DNA from: Hyperoodon ampullatus | Taxonomy: Eukaryota > Chordata > Mammalia > Artiodactyla > Ziphiidae | NCBI GenBank assembly: GCA_949752795.1 | Contig: CATKHW010000009.1 | Span: forward strand, 1,488,001 to 1,552,000 | DNA length: 64,000 nt | Reading direction: 5' to 3' | Shown: one piece after another, positions 29,028-43,100 of the stretch | How positions within the stretch are numbered: the first letter of the stretch is position 1 | How the letters are laid out: the number at the start of each line of letters is the position of its first letter | Position numbers and translations under genes: made by a program | The notes under the pieces: generated by a model | The model's input: only the letters and a program-made list of their open reading frames with translations | Told to the model about the DNA's origin: nothing | Databases searched by the model: none

Positions 29028-31896
29028 ATGCTCCATGCCTTTGTCAGCACAATGCTCCATGACACTTGTCATCAAAATGCCCCATGACCTTTGTCATCAC
29101 AAAGCTCCATTACCCCTGTCATAACAATGATCCATCACCCCTGCCATCACAAAGTTCCACAGCCTTGTCATCACAAGCCTCGATGACCCTGTCATCACAA
29201 TGCTCCAAGACCCCTGTAATCACAATGCTCCATGTACTTGTCATCACAAAGCTCCATGACTCATGTCATCTGAATGCTCCATGGCCTTCTCATCACAATG
29301 CTCCTTGCCCTTGTAATCACAATGCTCCAACACCCCTGTAAACACAATGCTCCATGCCCCTTTTCATCTCAATGCTCCATGAACCCTGTCATCACAATGC
29401 ACCGTGCCCGTCACCATAATATTTCATGCTATTGTCATCACAATGAAATCAAAATGCTCAATGACCTCTGTCATCACAATGCACCAAACACTTCTGATCA
29501 CAATGTTCCATAACACTTGTTTTCACAATGCCCTATGACGCTGGTCATCACAATTATCTATGGACTTCTCATCACAATGCTCAATACACTTATCATCACA
29601 ATGCTCCCTGACAGTTGTCATCAGTATGCTCCTTGAACCCTGTCATGACAAGGCTCTATGCATTTTTAATCACAATGATCCATTCCCTTTTCATCACAAT
29701 GCTCCAAGAGCCATGTAATCACAATGCTCCATGTCCTTGTCATCACAAAGCTCCATGACGCATGTTATCAAAATGCTCCATGCCCTTGTCATCACAATAC
29801 TTCAAAACCCTTGTAATCTCAATGCTCCATGCACCTTTTCATCAGAATGCTCCATGACCCTTTTCATCAAAATGCTCCATTACCCCTCACATCACAATGT
29901 TCCATAACCCCTGTTATCAAAATGTTCCATGACACTTTTCATCAATTTGCTCCATGACCCTGTCATCACAATGCTCCCTGCCCCTCTCATCACAATGCAC
30001 CACGACCTTGTCATCGAAATGGTCCATGAACTTTGTCATCACAAAGCTTCAGGACCCTTGGCATCACAATGCTCCATGCCATTTCATCACAATGCTACAT
30101 GAAACCTCTCATCACATTGCTCCATGCCCTTGTCAGCACAATGCTCCATGATGCTTGTCATCACCATGTTCGATACACTTCTCATCACAATGCTCCAGGC
30201 CCTTGTCATTACAATCCTCCATGACACATGTATCACAGTGTTCCGTGCCTTAGTCATCACAATGCTCCATGCCGAATCTCATCACAATAATCCATGAAAT
30301 TCTCAGACCAATGTTCCATGCCCTTTTCATCACAATGCTCCATTACCCCTGTCATAACAACGCTCCATGACCCCTGCCATCACAATGATCCACGGTCTTG
30401 TCATCCAAGGTTCCATGACCCTTGTCATCACATTGCTCCAAGACCCCTGTAATCACAATGCTCCATGCCCTTCTCATCACAATGCTCCATGAACTTGTCA
30501 TCACATGCTCCAAGATCCCTATAATCACAATGATCCCTGCCCTTCTCATCACAATGCACCACGCCCTTGTCATCAAAATGCTCCATGACCTTTATCATCA
30601 CAAAGGTCCATGACCCTAGCATAACAATGCTCCATTCCATTGTCATCACAATGCTTCATGAACCCTCTCATCACATCGCTCCATGCACTTTTCATAGCAA
30701 ATCTCCATGACGCTTGTCATCACAATGCTCGATACCCTTCTCATCACAATTCTCCATGCCATTGACATTACAATCCTGCATGATCTATGTATCACAGTGT
30801 TCCGTGCCCTTGTCATCAGAATGCTCCATGCCCACTCTCATCACAATAGTCCATGAAAATTTTCACACCAATGCCCCATGCATTTGTCATCACAATGCTC
30901 CATTACCCCTGTCATAACAATGCTCCATGACCAATGCCATCACAAGGATCAACGGCCTTGTCATCACAAGCCTCCATGACCCTTGTCATCACAATGCTCC
31001 AAGACCCCTGTAATCACAATGCTCCATGCCCTTGTCATCACAATGCTCGAAGACCCCTGTAATCACAATGCTCCATGTACCTTGTCATTACAGTGTTCCA
31101 TGACGCTCTTCATCATAATTATCCGTGATCTTCTCATCACAATGCTCCACGGTCTTGCCATCACAATGCTCCATGCCCTGGTCATCACAATGCTCCATGT
31201 CCCATGTCATCACAATTCTCCAAGTCCTTGTCATCACAATGCTCCTTGGCACTTCTTATCACAATGTTACATGATATTTTCATCAGAATTCTCCATGCAC
31301 TTGTCATCACAATGCTCTATGACCCCTGTAATCGCAATTCTCCATGTCCTTCTCATCACAAAGCTCCATGACGCATATCATCAGAATGCTCCATTGCCTC
31401 CTCATCACAATACTCCATGCCCTTGTCATCACAATGTTCCATAACCCCTCTTATCAAAATGTTCCATGACACTTTTCATCAATTTGCTCCAAGACACTCT
31501 CATCACAATGCTCCCTGACCTTCTCATCACAATGCACAACGACCTTGTCATCAAAAGGTGCCATGACATTTGTCATCACAATGCACCACGCGTTTGTCAA
31601 CAAAAGTCCCCAAGACATTTGTCATCACAAAGCTCCATTACCCCTGTCATAACAATGATCCATGACCCCTGCCATCACAAGGTTCCACGGCCTTGTCATC
31701 ACAAGCCTCCATGACCCTTGTCATCACAATGCTCCAAGACCCCTGTAATCACAATGCTCCATGCCCTTGTCATCACAAAGCTCCATGACGCATGTCATCT
31801 GAATGCTCCATGGCCTTCTCATCACCATTCTAAATGCCCTTGTCATCACAATGCTCCAACAGCCCTGTAATTACAATGCTCCATGCCCCTTTTCAT
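29028..31896 (+). repeat. Block A section 8: minisatellite similar to section 4
   Basis: An ATATTTC-type M1 lies at 29423, M3 near 29946, and the linked CATTTCATCACAATGCTACA run near 30079. This is the same order as one period of section 4. M4 occurs near 31147. From about 31640 the sequence is nearly the same as 38520 onward. Confidence 0.65.
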
Positions 31897-34168
31897 CTCA
31901 ATGCTCCATGAACCCTGTCATCACAAAGCACCGTGTCCATCACCATAATATTTCATGCTATTGTCATCACAATGAAATCAAAACGTTCAATGACCACTGT
32001 CATCACAATGCACGAAACCCTTCTGATCACAATGTTCCATAACAACTTGTCATCACAATGCCCCATGAGGCTGGTCATCACAATTATCCATGGACTTCTT
32101 ATCACAATGCTCCATGATCTTTGTCCTCACAGTGCTCAATACACTTATCATCACAATGCTCCCTGACAGTTGTCATCAGTATGCTCCTTGAACCCTTTCA
32201 TGAAAAGGCTCCATGCATTTTTCATCACAATGATCCATTCCCTTTTCATCACAATGCTCCAAGACCCCTGTAATCACAATGCTCCATGTCCTTGTCATCA
32301 CAAAGCTCCATGACGCATGTCATCTGAATACTCCATTGCTTTCTCATCACAATACTCCATGCCCTTGTCATCACAAAGCTTCAAAACCGCTGCAATCTCA
32401 ATGTTCCATGCACCATTTCATCAGTATGCCCCATGACCCTTGTCATCACAAAGCTCAATGGCCCTCTCATCACAATGCTCCAAGACCTTCTCATGACATT
32501 GCCCCATTCCGTTCTCATGACAATGCTCCATGACCCCTGTTATCACATTACTCCATGAACATTTTCAGCCAAATGCTCCACGACCTTCTCATCACAAAGC
32601 TCCATGACCCGTGTCATCACAATGCTACATGACCACAGTCATCAAAATGATCCATGCCACTTGTCATCAGAATGTTCCATGTGCTTGTCATCCCAATGCT
32701 CCATGACCCCTGTAATCAAAATTCTCCTTCACGCTTGTCGTCACAGAGCTCCATGTCACTTGTCATCACAATTATCCATGCCTTTGTCAGCAAAATGCTA
32801 CCTGACCTTGTCATCACAATGCTCCATGCACTTGTCATCACAATTCTCCTTTACCAGTGTCATCACAATCCTCCGTGACCCTTGGGATCACATTGTTTCA
32901 TGCCCTTGTCATCACAATGCTCCGTGATTCTTGAAATCAAAATGATCCATGACCTCTGTCATCACAATGCTCCAAACTCTTGTGATCACAATGTTCCATA
33001 ACAATTGTCATCACAACGCACCATGATGCCTGTCATCACAATACTCCATGCCCTTGTCATCAAAATGCTCCATGAACTTTGTCATCACAATGCTCAATAC
33101 ACTTGTCATCACAATGCTCCCTGACACTTTTCGTCAGAATGCTCCTTGAACCCTGTCATGAAAAGGCTCCATGCCTTTTTCATCACAATGCTCCATGCCA
33201 TTGTCATCACAATACTCCACAAGCTTGTCATCAGAATGCTCCATGACCCTTGTCATCACAATGCTCCATGATCCCTGTCATCACAATGCTCCATGACACC
33301 TGTCATCACAATGCTCCATGCCCCTTGTCATTACAGTGCTCCTTGACGCTCGTCATTAAAATTATCCATGGTCTTCTCATCACAATGCTCCAAGGTCTTG
33401 CCATCACAATGCTCCAAGACACTTCTCATCACAATGTTACATGCTCTTGTCATCACAGTTCTCCATGAACTTGTCATCGCAATGCTCCATGACCCCTGTC
33501 ATAGCAAGCTCCATGTGCTTTTCATCACAATGCTTCAGGAACTTGTCATCAAAATTCTCAATGGCCCTTGTCATCACAATCCTCCATGCCCTTGTCATCA
33601 AAATGCTCCATGACCCTTGTCATCACAATGCTCCAAACCCCTGTCATCACAATGCTCCATTAACTTTGTCATCACATTCCTACATGACACTTGGCATCAC
33701 AATACTCCATGCCATTGTCATCACAATGGACCATGACATATGTCATCACAATGCCCCCAGACCCCTCTCTTTACAGTACTCCATGACCTTCTCATCACAA
33801 TGCTCCATGCTCTTCTCATCAGAATGCGCCTTGCCCACTTTCATCACAATAAACCATGAAACTTGTCAGACCAATGCACCATGCCCCTGTCATCAGAATG
33901 CTCCATACCCTTGTCATCACAATGTTCCATGACTCCAGTCATCACAATGCTTCATGACCTTTGTCATCACAATGGTCCTTGACATCGTCATCACAAGACT
34001 CTGTGACCATTGTCACCACAATGCTCCATGAACTTTTCATCACAATGCTCTGTGACCGTTGTCATCACAAGGTTCCATGAATTTGTCAGCACAATGCTCC
34101 ATGACCCTTGTCATCACAATGCTCCATGCGCTTCTCAGCACAATGCTCCATGACCCATGTCATCACAA
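31897..34168 (+). repeat. Block A section 9: right copy of the 2.3-kb long-range block
   Basis: Partner of 6421-8714 at a shift of 25453-25476 bp. The M1 copy is at 31952. One minisatellite unit is missing relative to the left copy near 33190, where the Phe-rich CCTTTTCCTCACAATGCTCC unit of the left copy is absent. The segment 31640-32160 is also nearly the same as 38520-39040, a shift of 6880 bp between M1 copies at 31952 and 38832, so this block has been copied more than once. Confidence 0.8.
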
Positions 34169-37100
34169 AGCTCCATGACGCATGTCAACAGAATGCTCCA
34201 TGGCCTTCTCATTCACGATGCTCCATGCCCTTGTCATCACAATTCTCCTAGACCCCTGTAATCACAATGCTCAATGCCCCTTTTCATCTCAATGCTCCAT
34301 GAACCATGTCAGCAAAATGCACCATGCCCATCATCATAATGCTTCATGCTATTGTCATCAAAATGAAATCAAAATGCTCCATGACCTCTGTCATCACAAT
34401 GCTCCAAACCCTTGTGATCACCATGTTCCATAACACTTGTCATCACAACGCCCCATGACGCTCATCTTCACAATTATCCATGGCCTTATATTCACAATAC
34501 TCCTTGACCATTGTCATCACAATGCTCAATACAGTTGTCATCACAATGCTCCCTGACACTTGTCAGATGTATGCTCCTTGAACCCTGTCATGACAAGGCT
34601 CCATGAATTTTGCATCACAATGATCCATGTCCTTTTCATCACAATGCTCTTTGACCCTAGTCATCACAATGCACCATGCCTTTGTCAGCACAATGATCCA
34701 TGACAGTTGTCATCACAATGCTCCATGTGCTTTTCAGCACAATCCTCCTTGACCCATGTCATCACAATGCACCATGTCCTTGTCATCACAATGCTCCACA
34801 TCCTTGTCATCACAAAGCTCCATAAACCTTGTCATCACAATGCTCCATGCACTTCTCATCAAAATGCTCTCTCACCACTGATATCACAATGTTCCACCAC
34901 TAGTCTTCACAATACTCCCTCACCACTGTCATCACAGTATTCCATGACACCTATCATCACTATGCTACATGCCCTTATCATCAAAATGCTCCATGACCCC
35001 TGACATCACAATGTTAGATAATCACTAATCAAAATATTCCATGACTTTTCAACAAATTGCTCCATGACCCTGTTAGCACAATGCTCCCTGCCCTTCTCAT
35101 CACAATGCACCACGAACTTGTCATCAAAATGCCCCATGACCTTTGTCATCACAAAGCTCCATGACCCTTGGCATCACAATACTCCATGCCATTGTCATCA
35201 CAATGCTCAATGAAATCTCTCATCACATTGCTCCATGACTTTGTCATCACAAAGCTCCCTGACACTTGTCTTCACAATGCTCGATGCCCTTCTCATCACA
35301 ATGTTCCATGAACATGTCATTACAATTCCCCATGACCCATGTATCAAAGTGTTCTGTGCCCTTGTCATCACAATGCTCCCTGCCTTTCTCATCACAATGC
35401 ACCACAACCTTGTCATCAAAATGCTCCATGACCTTTGTCATCACAAAGCTCCATGACTCTTGGCATCACAATGCTCCATGCCATTTCATCACAATGCTAC
35501 ATGAAACCTCTCATCACATTGCTCCATGCCCTTGTCAGCACAATGCTCCATGACGCTTGTCATCACAATGCTCGATACTCTTCTCATCACAATGCTCCTT
35601 GCCCTTGTCATTACAATCCTCCATGACACATGTATCACAGTGTTCCGTGCCCTAGTCATCACAGTGCTCCATGAAGAATCTCATCACAATTATCCATGAA
35701 ATTTTCAGACCAATGTTCCATGCCCTTCTCATCACAATGCTCCATTACCCCTGTCATAACAATGCTCCAAGACACATGAGATCACAATGTTCCACGGCAT
35801 TGTCATCCAAGGCTCCATGACCCTTGTCATCACAGTGCTCCAAGACCTCTGTAATCACAATGCTCCATGCCCTTGTTGTCACAATGATTCATGACGCATG
35901 GCATCAGAATGCTCCGTGGCCTTCTGATCACAATGCTTCATTCCCTTGTCATCACTGTGCTCCAAGACCCCTGTAATCACAATGCTCCATGCCCCTTGTC
36001 ATTACAGTGCTCCATGACGCTCGTCATCACAATTATCCGTGATCTTCTCATCACAATGCTCCACGGTCTTGCCATCACAATGTTCCATGCCTTGGTCATC
36101 ACAATGCTCAATGTCCCATGTCATCACAATTCTCCACGTCCTTGTCATCACAATGCTTCATGACACTTCTTATCACAATGTCACATGATCTTGTCATCAC
36201 AAATCTCCATGCACTTGTCATCGCAATGCTCTATGACCCATGTCATAGCAAGCTCCATGAGCTTGTCATCACAATGCTTCACGAAGTTATCATCAAAATT
36301 CTCAATGGCCCTTCTCATGACAATGCTCCATGCCCTTGTCATCACAATGCTCCATGACCCTTGTCATCACAATGTCCCAAGCACTTGTCATCAAAATGCT
36401 CCATTACCTTTGTTATCACAATCCTCCAGGACACTTGTTTTCAGAATGCTCCATGCCATTGTCATCACAATTGACAATGACATATGTCATCACAATGCTC
36501 CCTGTCACCTGTCTTCAGAGTATTCCATGACTTTGTCACCACAATGCTCCATGCCCTTGTCATCACAATGAGCCATGCCCACTGTCATCACCATAATCCA
36601 TGAAACTTGTCAGACCAATGTTCCATGGCCCTGTCATCACAGTGCTCTATGCCCTTGTCATCACAATGCTCCATGAGCCCTGTCATCACAATGCTCCGTG
36701 ACTCCAGTCTACACAATGCTTTATGACATTTGTCATCACAATGTTCCATGCCCACGTCACACAAGGCTCTGTGACCTTTGTCACCACAATGCTCCATGTT
36801 CTTGTCATCACAATGTGCCATGCCCACTGTCATCACAATAATCCATGTAACTTGTCAGACCAATGTTCCATGCCCCTGTCATCACAATGCTCCATGCCCT
36901 TGTCATCACAATGCTCCAAGACCCTTGTCATCACGATGCTCTAAACCCTTGTCATCAAAATGCTCCATTACATTTGTCATCGCAATCCTCCATGACAATT
37001 GGCATCACAGTGCTCCATGCAATTGTCATCTCAATGGACCATGACATATTTCATCAAAATGCTCCCTGACACCTGTCTTCACAATACTCCCTGACCTTGT

Positions 37101-40100
37101 CATCACAATGCTCCATGCCCTTGTCATCACAATGTGTCATGCCCACTCTCATCACAATAATCCATGAAACTTGTCAGACCAAAGTTCCATGCCCCTGTCA
37201 TTACAATGCTCCATGCTTTTGTCATGACAATGCTCCATAACCCCTGTTATAACAATGCTCCATGATCCCTGCCATCACAATGTTCCACGGCCTTGTCATC
37301 CAAGGCTCCATGACCCTTGTCATAACAATGCTCCAAGACCCCTGTAATCACAATGCTCCATGCCCGTGTCATCACAAAGATCTATGACGCATGTCATCAG
37401 AATGCTACATGAACTTCTCATCACAATGCTCCATGCCCTTGTCATCAAAATGCTCCAAGACCCCTGTAATCACAGTGCTCCATGCCCCTTTTTATCTCAA
37501 AGCTCCATGAACGCTGTCATCACAATGCACCATGCACATCATCATAATGCTTCATGCTATTGCCATCACAATGAAATCAAAATGCTCCATGACATCTGTC
37601 ATCACAATGCTAAAAACCCTTGTGATCACAATGTGCCATAATACTTGTCATCACAATGCCCCATGACACTCGTCATCACAATTATGAATGGTTTAATCAT
37701 CACAATGCTCCATGACCTTTGTCACCACAATCCTCAATACACTTATCACCACAATGCTCCCTGACACTTGTCATCAGTATGCTCCATGAACCCTGTCATG
37801 AAAAGGCTCCATTCCTTTTTCATCACAATGATCCTTTCCCTTTTCATCACAATGCTGCAAGACCCCTGTAATCACAATGCTCCCTGCCCTTGTCATCACA
37901 AAGCTCCATGACACATGCCATCTGAATGCTCCATGGCCTTCTCATCACAATGCTCCATGCCCTTGGCATCACAATGCTCCAAGTACACTGTCATCACAAT
38001 GCTCCGTGACTACAGTCATCACAGTGCTTCATGACATTTGTCATCACAATGTTCCATCACCTCGTCACACAAGGCTTTGTGACCTTTGTCACCACAATGC
38101 TCCATGAACTATTCATCACAGTGCTCTGTGGCCATTGTCATCACAAAGCTCCATGCCATTTTCAGCACAATGCTCCATGACTGTTGTCAGCACAATGCTC
38201 GATGCGCGTGTAATCACAATGCTGCATAACCCATGTCATCACAATGCTCCCTGCATTTCTCCTCACAATGCACCACGCACTTGTTATCAAAATGCTCCAT
38301 GACCTTTGTCATAACAAAGTTCCATGACCCTTGGCATCACAATGCTCCATTCCATTGTCATCACAATGCTCCATGAACACTCTCATCATATTGCTCCATG
38401 CACTTGTCATCACAAATCTCCATGAGGCTTGTCATCACAACGCTCGATGCCCTTCTCATCACAATGCTACATGTCCTTGTCATTACAATCCTGCATGATC
38501 TATGTATCACCGTGTGCCGTGCCCTTGTCATAACAATGCTCCATGACCCCTGCCATCACAAAGTTCCACGGCCTTGTCATCACAAGCCTCCATGAACCTT
38601 GTCATCAGAATGCTCCAAGACCCCTGTAATCAAATGCTCCATGCCCTTGTCATCACAAAGCTCCATGACGCATGTCATCTGAATGCTCCATGGCCTTCTC
38701 ATCACCATTCTAAATGCCCTTGTCATCACAATGCTCCAACAGCCCTGTAATCACAATGCTCCATGCCCCTTTTCATCTCAATGCTCCATGAACCCTGTCA
38801 TCACAAAGCACCGTGTCCATCACCATAATATTTCATGCTATTGTCATCACAATGAAATCAAAATGCTCAATGACCTCTGTCATCACAATGCTCCAAACCC
38901 TTCTGATCACAATATTCCATAACTCTTGTCATCACAATGCCCCATGAGGCTGGTCATCACATTTATCAATGGTCTTCTCATCACAATTCTCCTTGATCTT
39001 TGTCATCACAATGTTCAATACACTTATCATCACAATGCTCCCTGACACTTCTCATCAGTATGCTCCTTGAACCCTGTCATGACAAGGCTCCATGCATTTT
39101 TCATCACAATGATGCATGCACTTTTCATCACAATGCTCCAAGACTCATGTAATCACAATGCTCCATGTCCTTGTCATCACAAAGCTCCATGATGCATGTC
39201 ATCAGAATGCTCCATGGCCTTCGCATTACAATGCCCCATGCCCTTGTCATCACAATGCTACAAAACCCCTGTAATCACAATGCTCCATGCACCTTTTCAT
39301 CAGAATGCTCCATGACACTTGTCATCAAAAGGCTCCATGGTCCTCTCATCACAATGCTCCAGGACCTTGTCATCACAGTGCTCCATCCCCTTGTCATCAC
39401 AATGCGCCATGACCCCTGTCATCACAATACTACATGTACATTTTCAGCCCAATGCTCCATGACCGTCTCATTACAATGCTCCATGACCCCTGTCATCACA
39501 ATGGTCCATGCCCTCGTCATCAAAAGGCTCTGTGACATTTGTCACCACAATTCTCCATGAAATTTTCATCACAATGTTCTCTTACTCATGTCATAACTAT
39601 GCTCCATGCCTTTGTCAGCACAATGCTCCATGACACTTGTCATCACAATGCTCCATGCGCTTGTCCGTACAATGCCCCATGACCTGTGTCATCACAATGC
39701 GACATGCGCTTGTCATCACAATGCTCCACAACCTTGTCATCACAGTTCTCGATAAACCTTGTTGTCACAATGCTCCATGCACTTCCCATCAAAATGCTCT
39801 CCCATCACTGATATCATAATATTCCATCACTTGTCATCACAATACTCCCTCACCCCTGTCATCACAACGTTCCATGACCCCTGTCATCACAGTGCTCCAT
39901 GACCCTTTTCAAAACAATGCTCCCTGACCCCTGACATCACAATGTTCCATAACCCCTGTCATCAAAATGTCCCATGACACTATTCATCAAATTGCTTCAT
40001 GACCCTTTCATCACAATGCTCACTGCCCTTCTCATCACAGTACACCACACCGTTGTCATCAAAACCCTCCATGACCTTTGTCATCACAAAGCTCCGTGAC

Positions 40101-43100
40101 CCTTGGCATCACAATGCTCCATGCTATTGTCATCAAAATGCTCCATGAACCCTCTCATCACATTGTTACATGTCCTTGTGATCACAGGCTCCATGATGCT
40201 TTTCATCACAATGCTCGATGCTCTTCTTAACACAAAGCTCCAAGGCTTGTCATTACAATCCTCCATGACCCATGTATCACATTGTTCCGTGCCCTTGTCA
40301 TCACAATGCTCCATGCCCCCTCTCATCACAATAATCCATGAAAATTTTCAGACCAATGCTCCATGCCCTTGTCATGAAAATGCTCCATTACACCTGTTAT
40401 AACAATGCTCCATAAACACTGCCATTACAATGTTCCACGGCCTTCTCATCACAAGGCTCCATGACCCTTGTCATCACAATGCTCCAAGACACCTGTAATC
40501 ACAATGCTCCATGCCTTTGTCATCACAAATCTCCATGACGCATATCATCAAAACGCGCCTTCCCCTTCTCATCACAATGCTCCATGACCTGGTCATCGCA
40601 ATGCTCCAAGACCCCTGTAATCACAATGCTCCATGCCCCTTTTCATGTCAATGCTCTATGAACCCTGTCATCACAGTGCACCATGCCCATCATCATAATG
40701 CTTCATGCTATTGTCATCACAATGAAATCAAAATGCTCCATGACCTCTGTCATCACAATGCTCTAAACACTTGTGATCACAATGTTCCATAACTCTTGTC
40801 ATCACAACGCCCCATTACACTCATCATCACTCTTAACCATGGTATTTTATTCACAATACTCCATGACCTTTGTCATCACAATGCTCAATAAACTTGTCAT
40901 CACAATGCTCCCTGACAATGGTCGTCAATATGCTCCTTGAAACCTGTCATGACAAGGCTCCATGCATTTTCCATCACAATAATCCTTGCACTTTTCATCA
41001 CAATACTCCAAGACCCCTGTAATCACAATGCTCCATGCCCTTTTCATCACAATGCTTATTGAAGCATGTCTTCAAAATGCTCCATTGCATTCTCATCAAC
41101 ATGCTCCATGCCCTTTTCATCAAAATGCTCCATTCCCTTGTCATCAAAATGCTCCATGACCCGTGTCATCACAATACTCCATGAATATTTTCAGCCCTGT
41201 GCTCCATGACCTCTTCACAATGCCCCATGAACCCAGTCATCACTATGCTCCATGACCACTGTCATCACAACGATCCATGACCCCTGACAACACAGTGATC
41301 CTGGACTCTTGTCATCAAAATGCTCCATGACACTTGTCATCACAATGATCCATTCCCTTGTCATCACAATGCTCCATAACCCTTGTCATCACAAGGCTCC
41401 AAGCCCTTGTAATCACTATGCTCCATTATATTTGTCATCACATTTCTCCATGACACTTTGCATCACAGTGCTCCATGCCATTGTCATCACAATGGATCAT
41501 GACATATGTCACCACAATGCTCCCTGACCCCTGTCTTCACAATAATCTATGACCTTGTCATAACAATGTCTCATGCGCTTTTTATCACAAAGCGCCATGC
41601 CCACTGTCATCACAATAATCCAAGAAATTTATCAGACCAATGCCCCATGAACCCTGTCATCCCAATGCTCCATGACCCCTGTAATCAGTATCCTCCATGA
41701 CGCTTTTCATCACAGAGCTCCATGACCCTTGTCATCACAATGCTCCATGACCCCTGCCATCACAATACTCCATGAATATTTTCAGCCCAATGCTCCATGA
41801 ACTTCTCATCACAATACTCCAATATCCCTTTAATCACAATGCTCCTTGCCCCTTTTCATCTCAATGCTCCATGAACCCTGTCATCACAATGATCCATGCC
41901 CATCATCATAATGCTTCATGCTATTTTCATCACAATGAAATCAAAATGCTCCATGACCTCTGTCATCACAATGTTCCAAACCCTTGTGATCACAATGATC
42001 CATAACAGTTGTCATCACAACGCCCCATTACGCTCGTCATCACAATTATCAATGGTCTTCTCATCACAATGCTCCATGACATTTGTCATCACAATGCTCA
42101 ATACACTTGTCATCACAATGCACCATGAGCTTGTCAGCACAATGCTCCCTGACACTTGTCATCAGTATGCTCCTTGAACACTGTCATGACAAGGATCCAT
42201 GCCTATTTCATCACAATGATCCATTCCCTTTTCATCACAATGCTCCAAGACCACTGTTATCACAATGCTCCGTGACTTCAGTCATCACAATGCTTCATGA
42301 CATTTGTCATCACAATGGTCCATGACCTTGTCACACAAAGCTCTGTGACCTTTGTCACCACAATGTTCCATGAACTTTGAATCACAATGCTCTGTGACCC
42401 TTGGCATCACAACGTTCCATGCCTTTGTCAGCACAATGCTCCATGACCCTTGTCATCAAAATGCTCCATGAGCTTGTCAGCACACCGCTCCATGACCGAT
42501 GACATCACAAGGTGCCATGCGCTTGTCAACACAATGCTTCACATCTTTGTCCTCACAATGCACCATAAAACTTGTCATCACAATACTCCATGCACTTCTC
42601 AAGAAAATGCTCTCTCACCACTGATACAACAATGTTCCATCACTAATCATCAGAATACTCCCTAACCCATTTCATCACAATGTTCCATGACCCCAGTCAT
42701 CACAATGCTACATGCCCTTATCGTCACAATGTACCACTCCCTTGTTATCAAAATGCTACATGACCTTTGTCATCACAAAGCTCCATGCCCTTGTCATCAC
42801 AAAGCTCCAAGATGCTTGTCATCACAATGCTCGATGCCCTTCTCATCACAATTTTCCATGCCCTTGTCATTAAAATCCTCCAAGACCCATGTATCAAAGT
42901 GTACCTTGCCCTTGTCATCATAATGTTCCATGCACACTCTCATCACAATAATCCATGAAACTTTTCAGACCAATACTCCATGCCCTTGTCATCACAATGC
43001 TCCATTACTCCTGTCATAACAATGCTCCATGACCCCTGCCATCACAATGTTCCACGGCCTTGTTATCACAAGGCTCCATGACCCTTGTCATCACAATGCT

